A DNA stretch of 64,000 bases from Sarcocystis neurona. Taxonomy: Eukaryota > Apicomplexa > Conoidasida > Eucoccidiorida > Sarcocystidae. Position 1 is the first letter of the stretch, and each line of letters begins with the position of its first letter. This document shows positions 12,401 to 22,699 of the stretch, piece by piece. The DNA is taken from positions 824,642 through 888,641 of the forward strand of contig KL647289.1 of NCBI GenBank assembly GCA_000727475.1, given 5' to 3'. The notes under the pieces were generated by a model, which made no database searches, was not told the origin of the DNA, and saw nothing but the letters and a program-made list of their open reading frames with translations. The position numbers were made by a program, and so were the translations under genes.

Positions 12401-14275
12401 GCAGGAGAGGCAATAGGCGGAACAGGGGAAAAAGCTTCTTGGTCATCGCAGTGCATACCACTGGTGTTGCCCCCGCCTTTGCCGCCAGTGGGACAGCTGT
12501 TGCAGACCCTGCTGCTGCTGTCTTACGTTACTGACTCTTTTGTGTTTAAAGGAAAGTTGCTGGAGCGTCTAGCGTTTGATATGCGGAGAGAGAATCTTCT
12601 TCGAGGCAGCAATAGCGGGAACGGTTGCGATGCTTCTTGTGCCAGAAACAGCAACAGGAGGAGCCAAAGGAGGAACGGCGGCTTCTTCAGCGCGTCGTTT
12701 ATGGCTTTTTGCGTGCGCGCTGCTGCTGCAGGTCTGGTGCACAGCAACTGGCTCCATTTGCTGGTTAATCTGCACGGCATCAGACAGCTGCTGCCGCTAT
12801 GTGAGAGGCTGTGCTACGACGCAATTTGCAGCAGCAAGACAGCTGTGAGGAACAGCGCAGCAGGACGCTTCGTTGGAGGTGCAGCAGCAGCAGCCCTGCC
12901 GACAAGCAATGGGCTTTTCAGCCAGGGCTGGAGCTGGTTTTGGAAGCCAGGCGCAGCAACAGAAGCCGCTGCAGCACCCGCCACTGCGCGGGCAGCCTCT
13001 GCAGCGAGCTCGGTAGCAGCAGCCGCACGACGTTGTCTAGGAGGTCTAGGAGGACCTTCAACAGTTGCAGCTGAGAAGCACAGGAAGGGCTACGAGTGGC
13101 TGCCGAAGCTTTCTGTGTTGCACGGGCCGCATGGGCGAGAGGGGTGGTGGGCTCGGGTTGTTGTGATGCTGTTGTTCACCTGGGGATGTGCCGCTGGCAA
13201 TGTAACATCTTTCTATCTGCGACGATGGTGGCGCAGGATGGAACTGTTTATGGAGCAGCAGCAACGACAGCAGGCACTGAAGAGAAAACTGTGGGGCGGG
13301 ACTTTTCCAGAAGGTGACGCATGTGACAGTGACGACTTCTTCGAAGACGCTGAAGCAGCAGAGCCCGGTCCCAGTGCCGCACATGAGGGTGGTGCTGCTC
13401 TTGCTGCTGCACCTCGCGGCGGCGCGTGGGCTGGCTCGGATGCTGCTGCTCCTTCGTGTGGTAGTAGTGACAGTGCTTCTTCTGATACACCTGCTGCTGC
13501 GTCGCGTCGAGGTGGTTGTCCTGCTGCTGAAGCGGAGGCGCAGGCTGCTGCTGCATTCTTCGAAACTTTGGGGGGCGGTGGGCCTGCACGTCGTACGAGC
13601 AGTAGCAGGGAAGGCAGAGAGCCGGACGGGACGCGTGCAGCAGCAACAGCAACAGCAGCAGCAGAAGACAAAGAAGGACTGCTGCAGCAAAAAACTTATC
13701 AGAAGACAGGAAAGAGTGGACTGATGAAGAGGGAAGAGAAAGCATGGGAACGACAACTACGTCTGCAAAAGATGCGACGTACGCAGCAAAGGTACGTGTC
13801 TTGCAGCAGGGAGACTGGGGACTTGAGCAGCGGCAGCGGGGGCAGCAGCAACAGATACGGGGTGAGAGATACAACTGCTGCGCAGAATTGGCCGAGTTTT
13901 GGGGGAGAAGGTGTCAGCTTGAGAGCCAAAGAAGAAGGCACAGCAACATCTGCAGAACAGGACGGCACAAGAGAAGAGGGAGAGGTGGAACTAGACGATG
14001 AAGAGCTAGACGAAGAAATCCTGGATGAAACAGCAGTTGTCGCTGACGACCGCGAGTGGTGCGTACGCACTGTCGGCTGCAGTGCTGGCCTGTACAGCCT
14101 GCTGGGACTGCTTGTCGGCAGCGCTCGTATCGGCAGCACGACAAAGAAGTCTATTGTTAAACAAATCTTTAAGAAAATTGTCACTGAGTTCTTCATGCCG
14201 ACGGGAGTAGACGAACCCGGACATCTCGGCGGGTTCATCTTCGGATATCTCGCAGCGAATTTACTGCAGTGGTGA
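9449..14275 (+). CDS. Giant rhomboid-family intramembrane protease homologue
   Basis: Rhomboids are polytopic serine proteases that cut transmembrane helices; in apicomplexans some shed surface adhesins and one acts in mitochondria. From the first in-frame ATG the frame is 1608 aa, against a few hundred in most rhomboids. The C-terminal part shows the family motifs in order: HSNWLHLLVN (H1098, H1103, N1107) in the second membrane segment, a hydrophobic helix ending GNVTS at about 1232-1257, GCSAGLY with the predicted nucleophile S1545, and GHLGGFIFGY with the predicted base H1592. About 280 low-complexity, partly acidic residues interrupt the helix before the nucleophile helix. The N-terminal 800 or more residues are Ser- and later Ala-rich from CAG-type triplets, so part may be intron or untranslated sequence read open by chance. 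The true start is uncertain. The rhomboid call is secure; subtype and activity are not. Confidence 0.75.
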   Translation: MQRRSPQISGGRSSSSVSTICCNHQTRLDLNINRVFQGDRPKCRRARKPFSLPKGSLSRTSSSQSIRSVISRSSLLYASGDTLYRSRSSTFSTSCTASYTTRALTLLSKINSWRDAGKTTDSNFARPGVSFSPSLTAGLFRSSRSLLSCPVYLTACLYLLLFTALPLCFPPVSVVQLFPFLYTSAGEKDASLVLDSCGGSRSASYHDSIFDSVGRSSTTTIRTSTSGNPPFSYLFAEALSSAHHVKSLPLSLCTPRPLALDFLHLPFRTRAETTRPSDSLVSFWPRKSSRHSTYAKWHLPVPPKKFAFLSSRPFPVSPCPHYRGAYFSTLASGSTPLEQYSYTGENVTLRQQFVPRGCYCFCLPQFPALFATTCRSHTLSSLPRGGNFSVSRVSSIPRWSILPAAAAAGVRYGQRDTRIRVNEKSAGAPERSSLRNFPCASRTNAAGGKIRGRAAAVAADKQSPIRSGTVVDTLSTSSNGNPPATTRTSSNSCRSAPTCSSSSRSAATSSSKRVSTTSSSKCVSTTPSSIEDIAASTSGSSSISSSPQSSGSSNTSSKGYSSCIEYRTAKRATRLHNSSACRRRSSGSLVARTDAIIGMDIHRCDTAPLRVCESRSSGNRVVTSVNSSESEYGASSSMCTLEEKTAGHCSNSSDDGHVVRDSGNTSVDNTSTAAGPGLKSCTGVHERESGSLGRTKSSSRTQREEGVRSSYCPAAAQDPGSCRGNGFKVNSCCRSSGGESNGGSSSIQSAQVSNNCEVRSIRENAESCNNSGGSSSSDSERIVNRDESTAERSSFDRNGTSRGLRLAAVPTRLGLLSDLQQVQQGCFTVASAAKQLLAAVWSRWKGAAGKEGAEMTFLRSSRRCIEEMLKVVLLRLPSCAARLQAWLSITDGDGRRRSWWWSQQQQVFVSMDGTSQGLTAAAAGPTVEAAAAAAAARISAAAAARREEAAAAARIVRATIQLAAESSRTVADAIVTAAMKAVRAAGEAIGGTGEKASWSSQCIPLVLPPPLPPVGQLLQTLLLLSYVTDSFVFKGKLLERLAFDMRRENLLRGSNSGNGCDASCARNSNRRSQRRNGGFFSASFMAFCVRAAAAGLVHSNWLHLLVNLHGIRQLLPLCERLCYDAICSSKTAVRNSAAGRFVGGAAAAALPTSNGLFSQGWSWFWKPGAATEAAAAPATARAASAASSVAAAARRCLGGLGGPSTVAAEKHRKGYEWLPKLSVLHGPHGREGWWARVVVMLLFTWGCAAGNVTSFYLRRWWRRMELFMEQQQRQQALKRKLWGGTFPEGDACDSDDFFEDAEAAEPGPSAAHEGGAALAAAPRGGAWAGSDAAAPSCGSSDSASSDTPAAASRRGGCPAAEAEAQAAAAFFETLGGGGPARRTSSSREGREPDGTRAAATATAAAEDKEGLLQQKTYQKTGKSGLMKREEKAWERQLRLQKMRRTQQRYVSCSRETGDLSSGSGGSSNRYGVRDTTAAQNWPSFGGEGVSLRAKEEGTATSAEQDGTREEGEVELDDEELDEEILDETAVVADDREWCVRTVGCSAGLYSLLGLLVGSARIGSTTKKSIVKQIFKKIVTEFFMPTGVDEPGHLGGFIFGYLAANLLQW
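10880..11790 (+). repeat. AGC-frame triplet tract (poly-Ser) inside the rhomboid-family gene
   Basis: Imperfect AGC/CAG triplets are read in the Ser frame, giving dozens of short Ser runs. Further right (about 12200-12310 and 12880-13030) the same triplet family falls in the GCA frame and encodes Ala runs, and at 13390-13560 it appears as GCT, again Ala. This is typical of Eimeria homopolymeric amino-acid repeats. Confidence 0.8.
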
Positions 14276-14300
14276 ACGGCGAAAGTCACTGCCCTCCTCC

Positions 14301-14440
14301 CGTACGTACCGTGTGTATACCTGTGAGTATATGCATATACGTATGTGTATGTACATATGTATATATATATATATATACATATATGTGCACGTACGTACAC
14401 AAGAGTATACGTATATTGCCCCTGTGTATGTGTAGATGTA
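14301..14440. repeat. TA/CATATG microsatellite just 3' of the rhomboid-family gene
   Basis: Alternating purine-pyrimidine sequence with a (TA) run near 14361-14378 flanked by CGTACGTAC on both sides. It begins about 25 bp after the stop codon and so probably lies in the 3' UTR. Confidence 0.85.
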
Positions 14441-14760
14441 TGAACAGATTTCACTGACGTTTAGCGCATCAACAACACATGTAGCATTGGTTTTCTGTTG
14501 CGTAAAAATCTTCACTTCTCTCCTCGCATAACACTGCAAGCAGTCTTCTCCCTGCATGGTGGCTGTGAACGTTCACATGGAGAGGCGCATGCATACGTGC
14601 GTTGCAAAGGTTTTCGAGATTGGTGGGAGATACGAAGTATAAAGGTTTCATAGGGGTCACCCTTGAGTCTGTTATGACTCGTTTCCGCTGGTATTTGTAT
14701 CACAGGCAGAGAGGTACCGCTGTTGTCTCTCTAGACACTTTTTTACCATAGGGATATATG

Positions 14761-14860
14761 TATGTGTGTATTTGCGTGGGCGTGGGTGTGTGTTTGTGTG
14801 TGTGTGTGTGTGTGTGTATGTGTGTGTGCATATGTGTGTGCTCGTGGCTGTGTATACAGA
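14761..14860. repeat. (TG)n microsatellite
   Basis: A long TG run with a few interruptions (CGTGGG, CATATG). The open frame reading it as Val/Cys repeats is an artefact. Confidence 0.9.
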
Positions 14861-15549
14861 GGTGATGTGTGTCTACATATTTGTAAATCTACACAGGCGT
14901 ATAATCTTCACATGTCTGCGTGCATGCGTATAAGTAAACGCGCACATGTTTACCTGTCTTTCAATCGAAATGGCTGATGAATTGTTTCATTACAGTTTTT
15001 GCAGCGGTTAAGTTTGCAGCGATTAAGCTCCGGCGCACAGTCGGTTTTCCTTTGTGTCATTTCCACTAGCATGCGTGCGCGGCAGCGTTGCATGCTCGCT
15101 CACTCTCCTCTCCACTGGGATCTGACCTACTTCCACTTCTAGCGATTTACTGATCTGGAGGGGGCCCGCCTGTATGTCGAAGATAAAGGGGAGCATCTGC
15201 ACATGCAAGTGCCTTCGTCCTCGATGTGTTCGTTTGTCTCTCCACGTATACATACCTACACATGTGTGCACCGTCCTCCCCTCGTCTATCATAGGCTGTA
15301 CCCACATGTTCAGATGATTACACATATGCACGTATACACTCACGTCAGTATGCGGGCTCCCCTCTTCTTTCTTTAAGCTGTTCCCCCATTTCCAGGTGAT
15401 TATACACACGCTTGTACACACTTTTGGTAGCTACAGACGCTTATTCAATTAGGCACACAGACAGTTACGTTTGACTTCGCGGGACGTCCAGACATGCATG
15501 TATGGGATGGCTTGTGAGAGGGTCAGGCGGAAAGCACGTCCCTGTAAAA

Positions 15550-15662
15550 AGGTGTGTGTGTGTTCAGGTGTGTGTGTGTGTGTAGCACTTGCGTATAGAT
15601 ATGTGTATACGCATATACATACAAATATGCATATATATATATACGTATTCGTATATATGCTT
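15550..15662. repeat. Compound (TG)n and (TA)n microsatellite
   Basis: Two TG runs are followed after about 20 bp by GTATAC/GCATATAC/ATATATATATAC alternating sequence, the same order of elements as at 14301-14440. Confidence 0.85.
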
Positions 15663-18600
15663 GAACATCTGTGAGGCGTCAAGGTGAATCTTCGTGTGTA
15701 CGTAGACGCCGGGATCGTACATGTACTCCTACGTCTACGTGTGCGTTTGCGGGCACCAGGGCAGGTAGAATGAAAATAGAGAATGTGTGAGCCGGCTGCA
15801 ACGATTTATTCGACGCTGTGGGTGCGCCGCAGCAGAGTCCCCAAAGGAGGTCTTCTTCAGCAGAATTGAGCATGCGCTGCCACCTCCGTGCGCATGCCCG
15901 GCTAGCACGCTACCTCATATGGGTTGCGGGTGTCTTCTCAAGTGCGTGCACGTGAGTATGTAGCTGACCACTGGAATGTGTCTGTTTCTGTCCGGGTACG
16001 CGCGGCCCTCTGTAATGAGACTTGTGTGTCATACAGCCGTATTCTTGTGGGTGCCATCGCCGAAGAACCAGAGTGCACGTTTGCAATGTGTTCATTTCCT
16101 TACGCAAGTCGGGCGGTCGCCTCCTTCCGACCCTCTCTGGTAGCGTCTGCGTTCATGTGAGCACGCGCAGCACAATCAGTTGGTGCTGCGATATCATGAT
16201 AAAGACCCCGTCAGCCACTTCTCTAGCGTACGTGTTCTCCAGGACTCGGTTCTTAGCTTACGAATCGACAGGTGATGACAGCCTTGTTTGCGGATGTTGC
16301 GACAGCACTGTGCCCCTGCCCCCTACGAGGGGGTGGTGCTATGCCGTCATCACGAAGGAACTCTCGTGTACGTGTGTACACGCATACACACGTTAGCAGC
16401 TGCTGCGGTAAACCTGCCTTTACACGTGCACATGTGTATATTTCTGCAGTACCTCTCTGGGTGAAGCTCTCCAGATACGCACATAGGCAGAACGTATGAA
16501 CATTAAGCGGCGAGAAGAGCCACCACCAAAATCAAAATGTTTAGCCCACAGCAAACTCATGAATGTGGCATTTCGTTGCGGACAATTTCACCTGAAGATC
16601 TTCACGTCTGCTTGTCGTAGCTAACTGGGAAGTGGATTTTTTGGACGGACCTCTTCGTGTTTTTGCTTGCCAGATTTTGCTGACTTACGACCGAGATGAA
16701 CCCGCGACATATCTGCGCGCATGCTTCTCCACACACGCTCCCTAAACGCGTATATTCACAGACGGATATAAATGTACGAAGGTAGAGAGATACATAGTCA
16801 GACACTGATACGTGATCTGTGTGCCCGTACAGTTCGTACGCCCGCCTACACGCTGACACAGTCAGGCGTTTAAATTAATTACGGGGGAGACGAGACACGC
16901 GACGTCAATCAGCACGCAGCTCGGCGGCGATTTTGCCTGCAGATATAGTGCTGCGCATTCTTTTTGCGTCCTACGATTCATTTAGTATATACAAACTTAT
17001 ATTCGTGCAGTCAGCGGTAACTCTCCAAGATCATGTCATCCTCCACCACCTTAGCTCACATGGGAAACATCTGTGTATCGCACTGCGACCCTCATACGTC
17101 ATCGTGATCTCCAAGAAGCCACAATAAGGAATGAATACATGTGTGTGTATGCAAGTGACACTTCTGCTTGTGGTGAAGACAAAAGGCTTTATAAAATTCA
17201 CACTCACGCATCTACTCGTTTTATGTAATATGATTAGATGTGACTGTAACCTGCACTGTGGTCAGAACTGTGCGAATACGTCATATTCCCTGTCGCGTCT
17301 CCCTTTCACTGTCCGTCGACACTCACCAACATTGCTGACTGCATGTAATTGTGACCTCAGCCGTGCCCAGAACTGCATGGACAGCGCGTGTTCCCTAGGG
17401 GCTCTCTACGTCAGTGTCAGTGGACATTAGAATTGCTGACCTTACTTTTGTTCAGGGATCCAAGTAAAAATATTGCATGCGATGGACGACTATACATGCT
17501 CTGCATGCAGAAGCGAAGAGAACTGCTGAGAGAACTCGTCGTTTTAGTATCCGCTGCAGCGATACAGGTGTGCCTACTTTGATGAAGAGACCCCTAAGTG
17601 GAAGCCTCAGTGAAGACTCGTAGAGTGGCTACAGTGCGGCACCATCTTTATCCAAAGGCAAAGGCGACACGCTTGATAAAATTAGTCAATGTTGTGATCA
17701 TAGGAAGAGCTCGTACTACTTCGCAGTATTCTCCTCTTGCTCCAAGCTGCACAGGACGGACATGCACAGATTTTCCAGTCGGAGTTAGAATACACTGCTA
17801 AGCTGATGCGCCACTGGTAATATTCTGCTACAACGTAATACTGATCTGAATGCGCAGAGCAGGGTTGCATGAGGACGAAATCAGAGACAGTGCGCTTCAA
17901 AATTGCTTCGAGTATTATTGAAAGCGGCTTCCATATATATACAAAAAAAAAGTTGCAGAAACACTTGCGCACAACGTCGTCGTCGAACGGATTCGTGTCT
18001 GCGGGACCGTCGAAAAGTCAACAGGAAGCATCGTACTAAAGCAGCGTGTGTGCACCGTACAAGATGCAAGGACAATGGTACATTAGTTTACTTGCACATT
18101 TCCCCAGCGCAGGCATCACGTCGCACAAGGTGAACGTAGAAACACCACTTCCACGAAAGCATCGCCTTTCAGACCAGCGGCGCGCTACCCACAACCAAGG
18201 TATCACACGAAGAGATTTGTGATGCCTTAAATCACGTTCGTGTCAACTGAGAAGATCAACCAACGCGGCATGCAGCTCCCTTGTTTACCTGACTCTCAGA
18301 TATGTAAGTTCTGAGTCTCTTTTATCTGTTGTTGTAAAATTCCCCCAATGAAAGCCTTCTGCATTCGAGGACCTTATCACAAGTTCTGATATGCTCCTCG
18401 TCACGTGGCGCGTATCACAAAAAGTTTCGTATAACCTTTTGTCCATTTCTTTTTCTCGCTCAGATCATCGCCAACTAACAAAAATGCACCTTCCCCTTCT
18501 TGTCGCCTGCAACAACAACACGCCCGAGGCGAAGACGCTGGAGCTCTCCCTTTGAAGCACGAGTGAAAAATTACAGATGACACACGAAAAGGTCAGACTT

Positions 18601-19490
18601 ATTTTTTTCAGAGAGTTGCATATCGCCGGTCCTCCCTTGCGTCATATCACACCATACAAGTGAGGCGTTGCCCTTTACAAGGAAGGGAACTTCTTCTGCA
18701 GTTATTCCACATACGAAAGGTTTTTTTGGTTACGCCTCCTAGCTGCCCTGCGCGTATATGCTGTGACACTGTTGAAACACGGACAACACGGACACTGCAG
18801 AAACACGTGAGCGACCCTTGATATAGGCAAAGCCACATTTCTGCTTTGCCTCGTAAACCTTGCTTTTCAAACGTAGCCATCCGCTTAATCAGCTGCCTCC
18901 TCTTCATTCGCTAATGTCGCTTTGTCCAAGTGCCAGGGTCATGCAGCCTGTCACCACCAGCTGCTGCATTTTGCTGTTGAGGCAGCTGGCACTGCCGCAG
19001 CAGGAGCAGTCGTAGCGAAACTTAAAGTTTTCGCATGACCAACTGTCGCGGGCTGTCGTTTTTACATGTCCACTTCCTCCTTCTTGTTCAAAGACAAACA
19101 GCATACGTAGTCAATTGGTACAGCACAAATAAGAACAATACTATCCGCCTATTTCCACGTCGTAACGCGACATTCGAGCAGCACTTAGTAGAAACGCCGC
19201 AGGCGCCGTGAGAAAACAGCGCAGCCCGAACGCATGTGTTTTTCGAAACAGGGACACTACAGACGTCGAACAAAGCAGTGTGCAAGCTCACACTTGGGCG
19301 CGAAAAATTGTTGTGTTTGAACGTGGAGACGTCCCGTAAGTTCACGCCCAGCACTCGTCGGCGCGTGGCTACTGCTGCCCCGCCGCAGGAGATCTGCAGT
19401 TCACTTTGGTTTCGTTTCCTTTCGAACTAAAAGCCAATCACCATGGCGTATTAAAACTTCCACGTCGTCTGTGCTAGATAAGTTTTCCCA

Positions 19491-20204
19491 TCACCACCAG
19501 GTGCCGGTGGCGCTCCTTTTTGCGGGTTGTTCAGCGTGGTGGTGCAGGGGTTCGGTAGCAGGTGTGTGTAGCGAAGACATGGATGTAGTGCCTCTCCCTG
19601 TTTGCGCAGTGTGTGGATGCTGTTGTTGCTGTGTCCAGAACGCGTGTTTGACAAGGTCGTCACTTTGTCGTGGAATGTGCGTCGATTCAGAGGAATAGCA
19701 AGGGGGCAACACGTGCCCGTTGCTGCTTCCTCCTCCTCTTCCCGTTCGCGTGCCTGTGTTCCTGTTTTCGCCGTTAATGACCCGGCCTTCACTGTGGCCG
19801 ATATCGTGCGGGGGTGACCTCATGTGCTGGTGCTGCTGCTGTGTCAAGTGGTCTGAGTGAACGAAAGGCACATAACCGGACGTCTGCACAAACGGGTAGC
19901 TACCAGCAGCAGGGGCCACGCCAGCACTAGCCGACGGCACGTCAGGGGCAGCTCCAGCATGAAGAGGGGGGCTGGAGAGAAACATCCAGCCGCCCATGCT
20001 GGACACAACGTGCTTTATTTTCAGCAGCAACGGACCAAAGTTGCAACCGATCCACAAACCCGTTAGGGCGCCGAGGCTGAAGCCCCACCAGAAACCAAAC
20101 ACTGGCTGCTCTGCCTGCCTGACAATATCATCTAGCTCTCGTGAAGCCAGGTGCTGGGTCACGCCCAGGCCTCCCACAAACAAGGCGGGCAAAAAGAAGC
20201 CCAT
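19491..20204 (-). CDS. Small protein with two predicted membrane segments, unknown function
   Basis: I do not recognise this family. A single open frame of 237 codons starts at a clear ATG. The first 80 residues are organised: a hydrophobic segment at about residues 2-20, a short polar helix (ELDDIVRQAEQ), then a longer Gly/Trp-rich hydrophobic segment at about 34-61 with closely spaced glycines that would suit helix packing. The remaining two thirds are low-complexity and rich in Ser, Gly, His and Gln (one QQQ and one QQQQ run), with no motif seen. The ordered, hydrophobic start followed by a disordered tail suggests an integral membrane protein with a cytosolic or lumenal tail. There is no obvious cleavable signal. 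No intron is needed, though additional 3' exons cannot be excluded. Neighbours give no hint of function. Confidence 0.5.
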   Translation of the reverse strand: MGFFLPALFVGGLGVTQHLASRELDDIVRQAEQPVFGFWWGFSLGALTGLWIGCNFGPLLLKIKHVVSSMGGWMFLSSPPLHAGAAPDVPSASAGVAPAAGSYPFVQTSGYVPFVHSDHLTQQQHQHMRSPPHDIGHSEGRVINGENRNTGTRTGRGGGSSNGHVLPPCYSSESTHIPRQSDDLVKHAFWTQQQQHPHTAQTGRGTTSMSSLHTPATEPLHHHAEQPAKRSATGTWW

Positions 20205-21170
20205 GGTGGTGAGAGAGGGTAACGGCAGACGAGGACCGAGACGTAGCAGGAAGAGGTAGAGAGGAACTCATTACTGCAGAAGTGGTGCGCCACCTGATGC
20301 GTGCAGCGCACGGTGTTGCCCTACGACACTATCCATCCCGCCGGCCAACGCATGAGCGGGTGTGGATGAGGCAGTGAAAAGCAGGAAGGGGAGCCAGCGA
20401 ATAGTAGCCCCTTCTTTGTTCATCCCAGTAGCACTGCTGTCCTACCAGTGCTTCCTGCAGTAGACGCCCCAGTGCCGTCCGTCGTAGCAAGTCGACTCCA
20501 GCACCTGCTGCTGCGATTTCTCGCGCTGCTGCGGCTGCCGGTCTTGTTGCTGCTGCGAACTTCGAAGAAGGCAGCCACCGGATACGCACCCGCCCCTGTG
20601 CTTCTACCGTATGCAATGGAAGCGACAGAAGAGGAGCCCGCCGCTGCTGCTGAAGCCTAGTCCCGCCTCCTGCGGAACTCTGCCTTGCTGCTGAATGTAC
20701 TTCAATTGTTGCAGCCCCCTGGCGCTGGACTGCTGCTGCTGCTGGTGCTTGCCCGTTGCTGCTGTTCCTGCTTGACGGGCTACACCGCTACACCTGCAGC
20801 TTCACGCTCCATTGCGGCAGGTGCAGCTTGATATCGCACCACCGTTGCTGCTGCTGCCCCGTATCACCTGAAGAAAACTGCTGTTGTCTGATTCTCTGCT
20901 GCCTGGCCCGCTTGCTCCGTTGTTGGTGCTGCTGCTCGACTATTGGTGGTGCGCTGTCCGCCACATATTGTCGGCCGTCCACCGCTGCGGTTGCTGCTGC
21001 TGCTTTTTCTGCCCTATACAAGAACCGTACGCGTGTTCACCCGTCGCCGGGGCTACTTGTTTTCTACAAGAATCGCTGTTACTGCAACTCTTCCTCTCCA
21101 GGGCCCCAGACACCGGGGTCGTCTATGTGCGTCTACCGATATAACCACGCACACGACATCAGATGACTAA

Positions 21171-21195
21171 CATATATATATATATATATATATAT
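21171..21195. repeat. (TA)n microsatellite
   Basis: An uninterrupted run of about 12 TA units. Confidence 0.9.
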
Positions 21196-22699
21196 GAGCA
21201 TTCGGAGTCTATTCGTCCATACACTCCGGTTCAGATCTGGACTTACATATGCAGGGATCTATGGCGTGTACACCCACACAAATCCGTCTCTCGCTCACTC
21301 TCTACTACACACGTCCATGTGTGGGAGAAGAGAACTTCCGTACCTCCACTTACAGTTCGTAGGCGTACGTCTGTAGGCATTTGGTTAGCACATGTTCACA
21401 GGAACTTTCACACGTATGTACATGGAGGTGAAGCAAATCATAAAAAGCGCAACCCTATGAATTCCCGTATATTCACGCATGGTGAGGCGAGCGCCTGGGG
21501 CGACAGAAGAGCTACAAGGTGGAAAGGGCGCACGAGAGAAGTGTAAACGAGGAGAAATATGGGCTTCGAAGCGAAAAAGAATAAATCGGGAATCCAAGGG
21601 CACGCCCCGGATCACTTGCAGAGGTCGTGGAAAAGTAGGTCGCAAAAGCATTTCCCGCCCGCTGCTGCTGTCCTATTCAGTGTGATGCTTTGTCGGTGAA
21701 GAGGGCTGAGAAAGAACTCACGTCGTTCCACAGAGTGAAAAGGTGCAGAGGTCTTTTCGAAGACGCGAAGCGCATGCCACACGAAGAAATGTTTTCCTGC
21801 TACACAGAGACAAGTCTCTGAGCGAGACGACGAATACTCAAACGAAAAGTACTCTTCTGCTGCAAAAGTAAGAATTTAAAGATACGCACACCTACATTTG
21901 CTGCCTTTCACCGTTGTTGCTCAAGAAAGATTCGGTTGTTACTGCCATGCGAAATACGGCAGCGGATGTCTCCGCGATACCAGCGAAGCGCTGCAGCAGC
22001 AGCTGGCGCAGAAACCTGTGATCGACGGCGATGATACTGTGTGAAGGGGATATCTGTGGCAGTCTTTGCTAGGGAGAGACGTAAAACATGGAGAACGGGG
22101 AAAAGCCAGCTCGGGAGACATACAAATGTATGCAGATATGTACTTGAGTTTCAGATACAGGGGGAAAGTCCATGGACTGCAAAAAGCATGGACAAATGTG
22201 TACAAACCGATGTGCACATGTTCTTCCAGGTGTATCCATGCGTGTAAATTTATTCACTGACGTGTAGAGCTACACGCCTACTCAGAGGTACGGGGCAGCA
22301 GGGGAAAGAAACTGAGCGGCACCGGGGTGGCGAAGTCAGAGGTATTTGTCCGTTGGGCCGCTGCACTGACGCAGAAGCGACCGGAGAATGTTCAGTGCAG
22401 AAGGAAGGGAGAGGGAAGGGAGGAACGCAAACGAAAACCTCCACTGAAGGAGGGAGTTGTCCGTCGAAGGAAGCCCACGGCTGAAGAGGGCCGCCGGTAC
22501 AAAGAGGAAAGCGGACGGACGGGAGGAAGCGACCGAACCGCCTCGCTGAAAAAAAGAGCAGATGAAAAAAAGAGCAGATGTACACTGGGGAAGTGGTGAG
22601 CGGGGGCGAGGGAGAAAAGTGGACAGTTCACACATGTGTGAGCGGAAATCAGAGGACCTAAAAGCAGATACGGAAATCAAGCGGCGGCGAGATAGATCA

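Larger units (their letters stand above)
14276..19490. other. Microsatellite-rich spacer, no supportable gene
   Basis: No open frame here looks like a conserved protein. The left third holds TA and TG microsatellites (about 14301-14440, 14761-14860 and 15550-15662). The rest is ordinary mixed-composition sequence with short frames on both strands, including a Cys-rich frame at 18904-19104 (-) that I cannot link to a gene. Confidence 0.4.

Noticed and set aside
14762..14977. Val/Cys-rich plus-strand frame
   Set aside because: It is a translation of a (TG)n microsatellite.
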